Origin: Streptomyces platensis
GTDB lineage: Bacteria; Actinomycetota; Actinomycetes; Streptomycetales; Streptomycetaceae
Assembly: GCF_008704855.1 (NCBI RefSeq)
Contig: NZ_CP023691.1
Coordinates: forward strand, 4,030,001 to 4,094,000
DNA: 64,000 bases
Direction: 5' to 3'
Below are positions 1 to 11,089 of this stretch, one piece after another; within the stretch, counting starts at the first letter, position 1, and the number at the start of each line of letters is the position of its first letter. The position numbers and the translations under genes were made by a program. The notes under the pieces are model-generated. The model did no database searches and was not told the DNA's origin. It saw nothing but the letters and a program-made list of their open reading frames with translations.

Positions 1-945
1 GTCTACTCCCTGCTGCACCTGCCGTGGGCGATCTTTTCCTTCGTCTTCTCGCTGACGCTCTGGACCGTCGGCTGGGCGCTGCTGGCCTACCCGCTGTGGC
101 GGTGGACGTTCCCCGCGTATCTCGACCAGCCGGGCGCCCTGATGTGGGGCGACGGCCACGGCCACGGCGTCTATCTCGACACCCCGACGGAGATCGGGTT
201 CACCAGCGGGTTCGGGCTGCTGCTGGTGCTGGCCGGGCCGTGGGTGATCCACGGGCTGACGCAGGTCGACCGCGTCATGGTCCACGGCCTGCTCGGGCCC
301 TCCCTGCTCGCCACCCGGGTGTCGCAGCTGGAGTCGGACCGTGGGGTGGTGGTGGACACGGCGGCGGCCGACCTGCGCCGCATCGAGCGCGATCTGCACG
401 ACGGCGCCCAGGCGCGGCTGGTCGCGCTCGCCATGGACCTGGGCCTGGCCAAGGAGAAGCTGGCGGAGGACCCGGAGGCCGCGGCCAAGATGGTGGACGA
501 GGCGCACGGCGAGGTGAAGACCGCACTCCGGGAGCTGCGTGACCTGGCCCGGGGCATCCATCCGGCGATCCTCACCGACCGGGGACTCGGCCCGGCGCTG
601 TCGGCGCTGTCGGCGCGGTGCACGGTTCCGGTGACGGTGACCGTGGATCTGGACCGCCGGCCGGCCGCGGCGATCGAGGGCATCGCCTACTTCACCGCCT
701 CCGAGCTGCTCCAGAACGTCTCCAAGCACGCCCGGGCCACCAGCGCCACGCTCGATGTGTGGACCAACGCGGACCGGCTCATGGTGCTGGTCGCGGACAA
801 CGGGCAGGGCGGCGCGCACACGGAGAGCGGCACCGGCCTGGCCGGCCTCGCCGAACGGCTCGATGCCGTCGACGGCCTGCTGATAGTGGACTCCCCGTCC
901 GGTGGCCCGACCTGCATCACCGCCGAGCTGCCGTGGCGCGGCTGA
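1..945 (+). CDS. Two-component sensor histidine kinase, HisKA_3 type (5' end outside window)
   Basis: The reading frame is open from base 1, so the N-terminus lies upstream; 314 codons are visible. Two hydrophobic stretches (about residues 8-35 and 68-82) look like the end of a membrane sensor region. The dimerisation/phosphotransfer segment reads RRIERDLHDGAQARL, with the HDGAQ phospho-histidine box of the HisKA_3 (NarX/DesK) family. An N-box (ELLQNVSKHA), a DNGQGGA G1 box and a GTGLAGLAERL G2 box form the C-terminal HATPase_c domain. It should autophosphorylate and pass phosphate to the NarL-type regulator encoded 291 bases downstream. The signal sensed cannot be read from the sequence. Confidence 0.93.
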   Translation, partial: VYSLLHLPWAIFSFVFSLTLWTVGWALLAYPLWRWTFPAYLDQPGALMWGDGHGHGVYLDTPTEIGFTSGFGLLLVLAGPWVIHGLTQVDRVMVHGLLGPSLLATRVSQLESDRGVVVDTAAADLRRIERDLHDGAQARLVALAMDLGLAKEKLAEDPEAAAKMVDEAHGEVKTALRELRDLARGIHPAILTDRGLGPALSALSARCTVPVTVTVDLDRRPAAAIEGIAYFTASELLQNVSKHARATSATLDVWTNADRLMVLVADNGQGGAHTESGTGLAGLAERLDAVDGLLIVDSPSGGPTCITAELPWRG

Positions 946-1060
946 CCACCGGAGAGCATCGGCTGTCTGCCGTGGCGCGGATGACCACCGGGCGGCACTG
1001 GCGGAGGACCGCCGGGCGGCGCCTGCGGTGCCGCTCGGACAGCACTGGCTGACCACCGGA
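928..1060. repeat. Short direct repeats derived from the kinase gene 3' end
   Basis: A 25-base segment at 928-952 covers the last kinase codons, the stop and a few following bases. It recurs at 967-991 with a single C-to-A change. A shorter remnant (TGGCTGACCACCGG) lies at 1045-1058. The copies start 39 bases apart, as expected from a local slippage duplication of the gene terminus. This occupies much of the 291-base gap before the response regulator. Confidence 0.75.
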
Positions 1061-1236
1061 CGGCGCTGAGCCAGCCACCGGGTCGGCGCCGCCGGGCCCC
1101 GCCCACCCCCACACCCGGCGCCCTCGGACCCCTGTCTGCGCCCCGGACCCCCTTACCGGCCTCGCTTCCGTCCGGATGCTGGGATGCTGGGGTCCGGCAG
1201 GGGCGGGACGGGGTGACACATGGGGGGATCTGAGCC

Positions 1237-1908
1237 GTGGAGGACAAGGTGCGGGTGGTCATCGCCGAGGATTCGGTGCTGCTCCGGGAGGGCCTGACCA
1301 GGCTGCTGACCGACCGGGGGCACGAGGTCGTGGCCGGTGTGGGGGACGCCGAGGCACTGATCAAGGTGATCGGGGAGCTGGCGGACGAGGGGGCGCTGCC
1401 GGATGTGGTGGTGGCGGACGTACGGATGCCGCCGACGCACACCGACGAGGGGGTGCGGGCCGCGATCCGGCTGCGCCGGGACCACCCGGGCCTCGGTGTG
1501 CTGGTCCTCTCGCAGTACGTCGAGGAGCAGTACGCGACGGAGCTGCTGGCCGGTTCGAGCCGGGGTATCGGCTATCTGCTCAAGGACCGGGTGGCCGAGG
1601 TGCGGGAGTTCGTCGACGCGGTGGTCCGGGTCGCCGGGGGCGGGACCGCGCTGGACCCGGAGGTGGTGGCCCAGTTGCTGGGCCGCAGCCGTAAGCAGGA
1701 TGTGCTGGCCCATCTGACACCCCGGGAGCGGGAAGTGCTGGGGCTGATGGCCGAGGGCCGGACGAATTCCGCGGTCGCCCGGCAGCTGGTGGTCAGCGAC
1801 GGTGCGGTCGAGAAACACGTCAGCAATATCTTTTCGAAACTGGGTCTGGCGCAGAGTGACGGGGATCACCGCAGAGTGCTTGCAGTGCTCACCTACCTCA
1901 ACTCCTGA
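1237..1908 (+). CDS. NarL/FixJ-family response regulator
   Basis: A 223-aa protein with a GTG start. The N-terminal receiver domain shows the acidic pocket (VVIAEDS, residues 6-12), the phospho-acceptor Asp in VVVADVRMPP and the conserved Lys in YLLKDR. The C-terminal LuxR-type helix-turn-helix begins LTPREREVLGLMAEGRTN and ends with VEKHVSNIFSKLGL. It lies directly after the histidine kinase on the same strand, so the two form a cognate two-component pair. Target genes are not evident. The 294 bases before korA hold no gene. Confidence 0.95.
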   Translation: MEDKVRVVIAEDSVLLREGLTRLLTDRGHEVVAGVGDAEALIKVIGELADEGALPDVVVADVRMPPTHTDEGVRAAIRLRRDHPGLGVLVLSQYVEEQYATELLAGSSRGIGYLLKDRVAEVREFVDAVVRVAGGGTALDPEVVAQLLGRSRKQDVLAHLTPREREVLGLMAEGRTNSAVARQLVVSDGAVEKHVSNIFSKLGLAQSDGDHRRVLAVLTYLNS

Positions 1909-2202
1909 GGATCTGACACCCTGTCAGATGGGCTGTTCGAGGTATTTTCCGCCCAGGTCGAGGACTTTGGGCGTAGAACCAATGGAGGAGTCCGGAGCGT
2001 CATGAAGAACGGGGTCACGGGGGCGGTGATTTCATGACAAACGCACCAGATCGCTGTCTCACGTTGACGTCCACCATGCGATCGACCCAAGGAAGGTCAC
2101 CCTTACCCACGTACGATGGTTATGGGACAACCGGTCGGTACGACACGTCCCGAGCCCTGCCTCCGGCGGGGACGCCGCACCCCTCGAGGGAGGTCCGAAG
2201 CA

Positions 2203-4147
2203 GTGACCAGCCAGGTCAGTAGCCCAGCCGAGCAGACCGACGCAGCGCTTGTCGGGGAACAACGCGCGTCCGGTAACGGCGGCGAAGGCAAAGAAGTCCG
2301 ACGTCTGGACCGGGTGATCATCCGGTTTGCCGGTGACTCCGGTGACGGTATGCAGCTCACCGGCGACCGGTTCACCTCCGAGACGGCGTCGTTCGGCAAC
2401 GACCTGTCGACGCTGCCCAACTTCCCCGCCGAGATCCGGGCCCCTGCCGGGACCCTGCCGGGCGTCTCCAGCTTCCAGCTGCACTTCGCCGACCACGACA
2501 TCCTCACGCCCGGTGACGCACCGAACGTGCTGGTCGCGATGAACCCCGCCGCGCTGAAGGCGAACCTCGCCGACGTCCCGCGGGGCGCGGACATCATCGT
2601 CAACACCGATGAGTTCACCAAGCGCCCGATGGCGAAGGTCGGCTACGCCACCAGCCCGCTGGAGGACGGCTCGCTGGAGGCCTACAACGTCCACCCGGTG
2701 CCGCTGACCACGCTGACGATCGAGGCACTCAAGGACTTCGGGCTCTCCCGCAAGGAGGCCGAGCGCAGCAAGAACATGTTCGCGCTGGGCCTGCTGTCGT
2801 GGATGTACCACCGGCCGACCGAGGGCACCGAGAAGTTCCTGCGGGCGAAGTTCGCCAAGAAGCCGGACATCGCGGAGGCGAACGTCACCGCCTTCCGGGC
2901 GGGCTGGAACTTCGGTGAGACGACGGAGGACTTCGCCGTCTCCTACGAGGTCGCGCCGGCCACGAAGGACTTCCCCACCGGCACCTACCGCAATATCTCC
3001 GGGAACCTCGCGCTGTCCTACGGGCTGGTCGCGGCGGGCCGGCAGGCGGATCTGCCGCTGTATCTGGGCTCGTACCCGATCACCCCGGCCTCCGACATCC
3101 TGCACGAGCTGTCCAAGCACAAGAACTTCGGTGTGCGGACGTTCCAGGCGGAGGACGAGATCGCCGGTATCGGCGCGGCGCTGGGCGCGGCCTTCGGCGG
3201 CGCCCTGGCGGTGACGACCACCTCCGGCCCCGGTGTGGCGCTGAAGTCGGAGACCATCGGTCTCGCGGTGTCCCTGGAGCTCCCGCTGCTGATCGTGGAC
3301 ATCCAGCGCGGCGGGCCCTCCACAGGACTGCCGACGAAGACCGAGCAGGCCGATCTGCTCCAGGCGATGTACGGCCGCAACGGCGAGGCGCCGGTGCCGA
3401 TCGTGGCGCCGAAGACGCCCGCCGACTGCTTCGACGCGGCGCTGGACGCGGCCCGTATCGCGCTCACCTACCGCACCCCCGTCTTCCTGCTCTCCGACGG
3501 CTATCTGGCCAACGGCTCCGAGCCGTGGCGGATCCCCGACGTCGAGGAACTCCCCGATCTGCGGGTCCAGTTCGCTTCCGGCACCAACCACCAGCTGGCG
3601 GACGGCACCGAGGTGTTCTGGCCCTACAAGCGTGACGAGCAGACGCTGGCCCGCCCCTGGGCCGTGCCGGGCACGCCGGGTCTTGAGCACCGCATCGGCG
3701 GCATCGAGAAGCAGGACGGCACCGGCAACATCTCCTACGACCCCGCCAACCACGACTTCATGGTGCGCACCCGCCAGGCAAAGGTGGACGGCATCGAGGT
3801 TCCCGACCTCGAGGTCGACGACCCCGCCGACGAGAGCGGCCAGGGCGCCCGGACCCTTGCCCTGGGCTGGGGTTCGACGTACGGACCGATCACCGCCGCG
3901 GTCCGGCGCGTCCGGCGTGCGGGAGACCGCATCGCGCAGGCCCATCTGCGCCATCTCAACCCCTTCCCGCGGAATCTCGGCGAGGTCCTGGCGCGTTACG
4001 ACAAGGTGATCGTGCCGGAGATGAACCTCGGACAGCTCGCCACTCTGCTGCGTGCCAAGTACCTCGTCGACGCGCAGTCGCACACCCAGGTCAGCGGAAT
4101 GCCGTTCAAGGCCGAGCAGCTCGCGGAGGTCTTTAAGGAGGCCATCA

Positions 4148-4155
<8 letters not shown>
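2203..4155 (+). CDS. korA: 2-oxoglutarate:ferredoxin oxidoreductase, fused gamma-alpha subunit
   Basis: A 650-aa protein. The GTG at 2203 is preferred because GAGGGAGG lies 9 bases upstream; an in-frame ATG at 2116 lacks such a site. The N-terminal gamma domain (about residues 37-230) contains IRFAGDSGDGMQ. The alpha domain begins near residue 265 (ALSYGLVAAGR) and carries GSYPITPASDILHEL and the EDEIAGIGAALGAAFGGALA segment typical of the pyrimidine-binding half. With KorB it oxidatively decarboxylates 2-oxoglutarate to succinyl-CoA and reduces ferredoxin in the cytoplasm. It overlaps korB by 8 bases. Confidence 0.95.
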
Positions 4156-5242
<1,087 letters not shown>

Positions 5243-5256
5243 CCGAACGGCGCCGA

Positions 5257-5304
5257 AACGGGTGCCTCCGGAAGCGCGTTAGGGCGCTCCCGGAGGCACC
5301 CGTT
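5257..5304 (+). terminator. Rho-independent-type hairpin after korB
   Basis: Perfect 15-bp inverted repeat, AACGGGTGCCTCCGG at 5257-5271 and its complement at 5290-5304, with an inner AGCGC/GCGCT pairing in the 18-base loop. It lies 15 bases after the korB stop. There is no U-tract, as is usual in Streptomyces. Confidence 0.85.
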
Positions 5305-5479
5305 CGTTGTGGGCTGTGCTTCACGGCGGGCCGCCCCTCCGCTGCGCCGTGCCGGTGCCGCGCCGCCGGGCGATGCTGAAGGGGATCCCGCACCAGCTAT
5401 CCGTACACCCGTCATAGACGATCGTTTAGCGCAGGCGTACGGTCGGGTCCTCAGGCAGCGACGCCCACAGGGGGTACTC

Positions 5480-6364
5480 ATGAGCTTCGTCGTCACCGGC
5501 GCCACCGGGGCACTCGGCCGGCTCGTCATCGAGGAACTGCTCCGGCGCACCACACCCGGCGAGATCGTCGCTCTCGCCCGCGACCGGGCCAAGGCCGCCG
5601 GCCTCGCCGCCCGCGGGGTGGAGATCAAGACCGCGGACTACAGCCGTCCCGAAACCCTCCAGGGCGCCTTCACCGCCGGTGACCGGGTGCTGTTCATCTC
5701 CGGGAACGAGGCGGGGCAGCGCCTCACCCAGCACCGCACCGTGATCGACGCCGCGCGGGAGGCGGGCGTCGGGCTGCTGGCGTACACCAGCGTGCTGGGC
5801 GGGCCGGCGGCCACGTTCTCGATCGCCGAGGAGCACCTCGCCACCGAGCAGGCGCTGCTCGCGTCCGGGGTGCCGTACTGCCTGCTGCGCAACGGCTGGT
5901 ACCACGAGAACTACACGGGCGCGCTCGCCGACACCCTCCGGACCGGCGCCGTCGTGGGCAGCGCGGACGGCGGCCGGGTGGCCACCGCCGCGCGCCGGGA
6001 CTACGCCGAGGCGGCCGCCGTCGTGCTCACCGGCAGCGGCCACGAGAACACGGTGTACGAGCTGAGCGGCGACACCGCCTGGACGATGGCCGAGTACGCG
6101 GCCGAGGTCTCGCGGCAGACCGGGCGGCGCATCGCGTACCGCGATCTGCCGCCCGAGCAGTATGTGGCGCTGCTGGTGGAGGCGGGCGTACCGGCGCTGG
6201 GCGCCCAGCTGGTCGCCGACGCGGACACCGGGATCGCCCGCGGCGAGCTGTCGGCGACGCCCGGCGAACTGTCCCGGCTCATCGGCCGGCCGACCACACC
6301 GGTCGCCGAGGCGATCGCGGAAGCGCTGAAGGCACTGGAGGGGCCGCACGGGCTGCCCAGCTGA
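5480..6364 (+). CDS. NAD(P)-binding NmrA/QorB-like quinone oxidoreductase
   Basis: A 294-aa protein; the ATG at 5480 is chosen because it places the Rossmann signature VTGATGALG at residues 5-13. The overall pattern (cofactor loop, YTSVLGG, NGWYHENYTG) matches the NmrA-like atypical SDR branch that contains NAD(P)H:quinone oxidoreductase 2 (QorB/YtfG). It lacks the classical Tyr-x-x-x-Lys pair of SDRs, as NmrA-type proteins commonly do. It stands alone between the korB terminator and rarD. Substrate is unknown; a redox-sensing role is an alternative. Confidence 0.82.
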   Translation: MSFVVTGATGALGRLVIEELLRRTTPGEIVALARDRAKAAGLAARGVEIKTADYSRPETLQGAFTAGDRVLFISGNEAGQRLTQHRTVIDAAREAGVGLLAYTSVLGGPAATFSIAEEHLATEQALLASGVPYCLLRNGWYHENYTGALADTLRTGAVVGSADGGRVATAARRDYAEAAAVVLTGSGHENTVYELSGDTAWTMAEYAAEVSRQTGRRIAYRDLPPEQYVALLVEAGVPALGAQLVADADTGIARGELSATPGELSRLIGRPTTPVAEAIAEALKALEGPHGLPS

Positions 6365-6485
6365 AGCGGGCCCGCCGGAGCGCCGCCCCTACGGGCCGTC
6401 ATGACCGTATGGCAAGACGGGCATGACAGGCGCTCCGGGCGGCGTTACGTTCACCAGGGCGACACGGCACCACCAGGAGGGTCCC

Positions 6486-7514
6486 TTGCAGCCTCGAAGC
6501 GATCAGCGCACCGGACTCGCCTACGGCATCGCCGCCTACACCATGTGGGGCCTGCTGCCGCTCTACTGGCGCCTGCTGGACGACGCCGCGCCGTCCGAGA
6601 TCCTGGCCCATCGCATGGTCTGGTCGCTGCCCGTCGCCGTCGTCCTCCTGGCCGTGCTCCGCCGCTGGTCCTGGATCGGCCCGCTGCTGCGGCAGCCCCG
6701 GCGGCTCGGGCTGATACTGGTCAGCACCCTGGTGATCTCGGCGAACTGGTTCCTCTACATCTGGGCGGTCAACTCCGGGCACGTCCTGGAGGCCTCGCTC
6801 GGCTACTTCATCAATCCGCTGGTCAGCATCGCCTTCGGCGTCCTTGTGCTGCGCGAACGGCTGCGGCCGCTCCAGTGGGCGGCGGTGGGGATCGGCGCGC
6901 TGGCCGTCCTGGTGATGACCGTCGCCTACGGCCGGATGCCCTGGATCGCACTCGCGCTGGCCTTCTCGTTCGCGACGTATGGCCTGGTCAAGAAGGGCAT
7001 CAAGCTCGACGGGATCGAGGGCTTCAGCGCCGAGACGGCCCTCCAGCTGCTGCCCGCCCTGGGCTTTCTGGTCTTCCTCGGCCTGCACGGCGAGGCCAGT
7101 TTCACCACCGGGGCGGGCCAGGCGCTGCTGCTGTCGGCCTGCGGGGTCGCGACGGCGGTACCGCTGATCTGCTTCGGCGCCTCGGCGGTGCGGCTGCCGC
7201 TGACGATGATCGGGATGCTCCAGTATCTGGCGCCGACCTTTCAGTTCCTGCTGGGACTCACGGTCTTCCACGAGACGATGCCGCCGGAGCGCTGGGCCGG
7301 GTTCGCGCTGGTGTGGCTGGCGCTGGCGATGCTGACCTGGGACGCACTGCGGACCGCGGGGCGGGCACGGGCGGCGCTGGCCGAGGCCGCGGCCCAGGCG
7401 GCCGCGGCGGCACCTCCCCCGGAAACGGCCACGGAAGCGGCGCCGGCAGCCGCGGCGGCACAGCCCACCGCCGAACAGCCGGGGACGCCGCGGCCGCCCG
7501 GCCTCACGCAGTGA
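6486..7514 (+). CDS. rarD: EamA/RarD-family transporter
   Basis: A 342-aa membrane protein with about ten hydrophobic helices in two EamA halves. It begins with the family pattern GLAYGIAAYTMWGLLPLYW and contains LILVSTLVISANWFLYIWAV and SLGYFINPLVSIAFGV. The TTG at 6486 follows AGGAGG at 6475-6480; an in-frame ATG at 6423 is possible but has a poorer site. RarD was named from chloramphenicol sensitivity studies; its substrate is uncertain. The C-terminal tail of about 60 residues is Ala/Pro-rich and probably cytoplasmic. The gene end overlaps the convergent ABC permease gene by 11 bases. Confidence 0.88.
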   Translation: MQPRSDQRTGLAYGIAAYTMWGLLPLYWRLLDDAAPSEILAHRMVWSLPVAVVLLAVLRRWSWIGPLLRQPRRLGLILVSTLVISANWFLYIWAVNSGHVLEASLGYFINPLVSIAFGVLVLRERLRPLQWAAVGIGALAVLVMTVAYGRMPWIALALAFSFATYGLVKKGIKLDGIEGFSAETALQLLPALGFLVFLGLHGEASFTTGAGQALLLSACGVATAVPLICFGASAVRLPLTMIGMLQYLAPTFQFLLGLTVFHETMPPERWAGFALVWLALAMLTWDALRTAGRARAALAEAAAQAAAAAPPPETATEAAPAAAAAQPTAEQPGTPRPPGLTQ

Positions 7515-8373
7515 TGTCCCGGGTGGTGAAGCGCGCCCAGGCCGCCGAGCCGAACACCACGGCGTACAGCGCCTGCAGGCCGAGGTTCTTCTCCAGCTGG
7601 TCCCAGTAGACGGGGTCGCGGAGCAGATCCGCGAAGGACAGCCAGTAGTGCGGGAAGAGGTAGGGCTGGAGGGCGTGCAGCTGCGGGAGTGAGTCCAGTA
7701 TCTGCACGGTGATCAGCAGGCCGACCGTGGTCGCCATGGCCGCTATGCCGCTGGTGGTGAGCGTCGAGACGAACAGGCCGATGGCGGCCACCCCGGTCAG
7801 GGACACCGCCACCGCGACCGCGATGGCCAGCGCCCGCAGCAGCCCCTCGCCGAAGGACACAGAGGTGCCCGAGAGCAGGGTGACCTCGCCCAGGGGGAAG
7901 AGCAGCGCACCGGTCGCCAGTGCGGAGAGCGCCACGGTCAGGGTGCTCACCAGGCAGAACGTCAGGGTCGTGGCGTATTTGACCAGCAGCAGACGGGTGC
8001 GGCCCGCGGGGGCGACCAGGAGATAGCGCAGCGTCCCGCCGTGTGCCTCGCCGGCGAGGGAGTCGCCCGCGATCACGCCGACGGACATCGGCAGGAAGAA
8101 CGGCAGGGTCACCGCGAGCGAGGCGAAGACCAGGAAGAGGCCGTTGTGGGTGGCCTGGGAGAGGAAGGCCGGGCCGCCACCACCGCCACCGCCCGGCCCG
8201 CCGTCACCGGTCTCGATCCGGACGGCGATACCGACCAGGACCGGTATGCCCGCGAGCACCGCCAGCAGCGCGAGGGTGCGCCAGCGCCGGAACGTCACGG
8301 CGATCTCGCTGCGCAGCAGCCCCAGCGACCACAGCGGCCGGGGCGTCCGCGCCACCGCCTCAGCCTGCGACAT
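7504..8373 (-). CDS. ABC-2 type transporter permease
   Basis: A 289-aa protein with about six transmembrane helices: one near residues 34-53, then several from about residue 80 onward. A Gly-rich loop (GDGGPGGGGGGGP) follows the first helix. The segment AGDSLAGEAHGGTLRYLLVAPAGRTRLLLVKY is characteristic of ABC-2 permeases. Its start overlaps the end of the ATPase gene by 14 bases, so the two are co-transcribed. It probably exports a small molecule or drug, but its ATPase partner carries a frameshift. Confidence 0.88.
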   Translation of the reverse strand: MSQAEAVARTPRPLWSLGLLRSEIAVTFRRWRTLALLAVLAGIPVLVGIAVRIETGDGGPGGGGGGGPAFLSQATHNGLFLVFASLAVTLPFFLPMSVGVIAGDSLAGEAHGGTLRYLLVAPAGRTRLLLVKYATTLTFCLVSTLTVALSALATGALLFPLGEVTLLSGTSVSFGEGLLRALAIAVAVAVSLTGVAAIGLFVSTLTTSGIAAMATTVGLLITVQILDSLPQLHALQPYLFPHYWLSFADLLRDPVYWDQLEKNLGLQALYAVVFGSAAWARFTTRDITA

Positions 8374-9423
8374 CGAAGCCCTCCCCGGTCAGCGACACAA
8401 AGACATCCTCCAGCGAGGCGCGCGCCGTGCCGAAGCCGCGGACCCGCACCCCGGCGTGCACCAGCGCGGCGTTGAGCTCCTCGACCTCCCGCGGCGCCCC
8501 GGCCTCCGTTCCGCCCATGGGGGCGTCCGGGGGCGGGAGTTCGCCCGTCACCCGGTCGTCGGTGATCTCCACAGCGGTCACGCCGCACTCCTTCAGCACC
8601 CGGGCCGCGTCCGCGGTGTCGGGCGTGGTGACCGTGAGCCTGGCGTGGCCGCGCGGGCCGAGGACCGTGGCGGAGAGGCCGGCGACCGGGCCCTGGGTGA
8701 GCAGCCGGCCGCGGGCCATCACCGCGGCATGGGTGCAGATCTGCTCGATTTCGTCGAGGAGGTGGGAGGAGAGAAAGACGGTCGTGCCGTCCGCCGCCAG
8801 CTCGCGGACCAGGGCCCGGATCTCCCGCATGCCCTGGGGTCCAGGCCGTTGGTGGGCTCGTCGAGCACCAGCAGCTCACGGGGCCGGAGCAGGGCCGCGG
8901 CCAGGCCGAGGCGCTGTTTCATGCCGAGGGAGTAGGCGCGCGCCTTCTTGCCGGCCGCCGCGGCCAGACCCACCCGCTCCAGCGCCCGGCCGACCCGCGC
9001 CTCGCGGGTGCGGGGATCGGCGGCCGGGTCGGCGGCGTCGAACCGGCGGAGGTTGTCCCGCCCGCTGAGGAAGCCGTAGAGCGCCGGGCCCTCGATGAGC
9101 GCGCCGACCCGGGGCAGCACCCGGCGGCCCGCGGCCGGCATCGGCTGCCCGAGCACCCGGGCGCGGCCGGCGGTCGGCTCGATCAGGCCCATCAGCATGC
9201 GGATGGTGGTGGTCTTGCCGCAGCCGTTGGGGCCGAGGAAGCCGAAGACGCTGCCGCGCGGTACGGCCAGATCGAGGCCGTCGACGGCGCGCCGCCCGCC
9301 GCGGTACGCCTTGGTCAGCCCCTGGGTCTCGATCGCCCACTCCCCGGCGGGTGCAGGCGTGGCCCCGGGCTCGTCGACGAGCGGGCGCCCCGGGCCGGGC
9401 CCCGGGGCAGGCGCTGCCGGCAT
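8360..9423 (-). pseudogene. ABC transporter ATP-binding protein, single-base frameshift
   Basis: Two overlapping frames together encode one ATPase. The upstream frame (from 9423) carries Walker A GPNGCGKTT, the signature YSLGMKQRL and Walker B LLVLDEPTNGLDP, then turns into nonsense. The downstream frame (to 8360) resumes with MREIRALVRELAADGTTVFLSSHLLDEIEQ. The junction is at 8836-8839, where the + strand has GGGG but five Gs would restore ...GLDPQGMREIRAL.... It is therefore a one-base deletion in a G run, either a real mutation or a sequencing error. Everything after the break matches a functional protein, including the H-loop and the C-terminal domain. Confidence 0.9.
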
Positions 9424-9517
9424 CGGTTTCCCCTGTCCTGCGGAAGGCCCACGGGCTACGCCGCACCCCCCTCCGTGAAGGGGTGGCGCGGCGGTCCCGC
9501 GAGGCCGCGATCGTGCC

Positions 9518-10783
9518 TTACTTGGCGGCGTTGGCCGCGTTGATCAGGGTCTGCTTGTCGACGGCGCCGACGTAGACCGTGCCGTTGTCCGTGACCAGGG
9601 CATTGACCAGACGGGTGCTGAAGACCCGGCCGGAGCCGAACTTGCCGTTGACCTCGTCGCCGATGCTGTCCAGGAACTTGCCGACGTCACCGCCGGCGCC
9701 CTTGGCCTTGTCCTTGTCCTTGCCGGAGGGCAGACCGGGACCGTCACCCTTGATGGTGGCGATGGACGTCCAGCCCTTGCCGATGACGTTCAGCCCGTCC
9801 ATGTCCTTGGCGAGCTCCTTGCGGGACGGGGCGTCCTTGCCGTGCCCGCGCTGCGCGGTCGCGTGCTCCTTGTCGCCGTTGACGACCTTGGCACCCTTGG
9901 GCGGGGTGAAGGAGAACGTGCTCGCGGCGGGCTTGGCGAAGTCGACGTTGGTGTAGCCGACGTCGACGGCGGCCGCGCCACCGCTCTTGGGGGTCAGGGT
10001 GAACTTCAGCGGCACACCGTTGGCGGCGTCCACCGCGACCCGGATCGAGCCGACCGTGGAACCGGCCTGCTTGGGCTTGATCAGCAGCTGGTAGGCGTCC
10101 CGTCCGGCGACCTTGGCGGTGCCGTCGACGGTGACCGAGGTCGTGTCACCGGCCGCCTCCAGGGCCTGCTTCGCGAGGTCCTGCGGCGTCGCGGTCTTCA
10201 GGTCCTTGGGCAGGCCCTCGGGGGCCCGGTGCTGCTTGCCGGACCGCTCGCCGGGGGCGGTGCTGTGCACGGCGGTGTTGCTGCCGCTGTCGTACGCCCA
10301 GACGTCCTTGCCGTTGTGGACGAGGCTGTACTCGGCGGCCTTGTCCACGATGGAGACCCGCTGCTTCTCGGGGCCGTCGGCCGCGACGCGCAGCGTGTGC
10401 GCACCGGACGCCAGCTCCATCAGCTTGTTCTGGGGCGCTGCGGAGGCACCGTCCCCGCCCTGCGCGCCGCCGCCCGGGGCGCCGCCGAAGGCGCCCGCTC
10501 CGTCGCCTGCGCCCGGCAGGGACGGCAGGCCGAGGTCCGTGGTGACCCGGACCGTGCCGGAGAGCTGCTGGACATCCGATTTGGCGACCTTGGCTATCAG
10601 GTCCTGTGCCGAGATCTTCGGCAGGTCCGGAGCGGAACCGGCGAACGCCGGGACCAGCCCGATCATGGCCGCCGACACTCCCGCCACCGCGACCGGCACG
10701 CCATACCGCACCGCCTTACGGCGCTTCGGGGAACGCTCCCCGCCCCATTCGTCGGTGACCTCGGTCGGTTCGTTCCGTGGCAT
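9518..10783 (-). CDS. LolA/RseB-fold secreted or membrane-anchored protein
   Basis: A 421-aa protein. The ATG at 10783 is chosen because GGAGGT lies 7 bases before it; the open frame extends 35 codons upstream without a site. A short charged N-terminus (SPKRRKAVRYG) precedes one hydrophobic segment (residues 24-46), then an extracellular region with a Gly/Ala linker around residues 95-115. The rest has the antiparallel-sheet pattern annotated in actinobacteria as LolA-like, related to RseB/MucB. Since the host has no outer membrane, it is not a true LolA. The same-strand ABC genes begin 94 bases downstream, suggesting one operon. Confidence 0.8.
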   Translation of the reverse strand: MPRNEPTEVTDEWGGERSPKRRKAVRYGVPVAVAGVSAAMIGLVPAFAGSAPDLPKISAQDLIAKVAKSDVQQLSGTVRVTTDLGLPSLPGAGDGAGAFGGAPGGGAQGGDGASAAPQNKLMELASGAHTLRVAADGPEKQRVSIVDKAAEYSLVHNGKDVWAYDSGSNTAVHSTAPGERSGKQHRAPEGLPKDLKTATPQDLAKQALEAAGDTTSVTVDGTAKVAGRDAYQLLIKPKQAGSTVGSIRVAVDAANGVPLKFTLTPKSGGAAAVDVGYTNVDFAKPAASTFSFTPPKGAKVVNGDKEHATAQRGHGKDAPSRKELAKDMDGLNVIGKGWTSIATIKGDGPGLPSGKDKDKAKGAGGDVGKFLDSIGDEVNGKFGSGRVFSTRLVNALVTDNGTVYVGAVDKQTLINAANAAK

Positions 10784-11089
10784 CTGCCCTACCTCCGTCG
10801 TGTGCGGCGGCTGCTGTGCTGTCCACGTGTTCCCCCCTGGGGCCCATGGTGACCTGCCCGCCGCGCTCAGGTGGTTCCATCTCACCAAAGGGCCCGGCAG
10901 AAAGCGTCAGCCCGCGGGAGCAACTCGTCCTACTGCTGAGGTATGACGCACGCTCACCTCAGGTCGGAGGCCGTACCACAGGAGGCGGAGCGCTCCCTAG
11001 GGGATGCGGGGACATGCCCTCAGGGTGCGGAGGCACATCGCAGAGGCAGGCGGGGCGGGAGACCTCAGGGACCGGCACGGCGGGCGGTC
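10784..11089. other. Intergenic region, nothing recognised
   Basis: Lies between two minus-strand genes and should contain the promoter of the LolA-fold gene. No clear -35/-10 pair, hairpin or repeat was recognised. A long open frame crossing it on the + strand is a shadow of the polyprenyl synthase gene. Confidence 0.5.
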
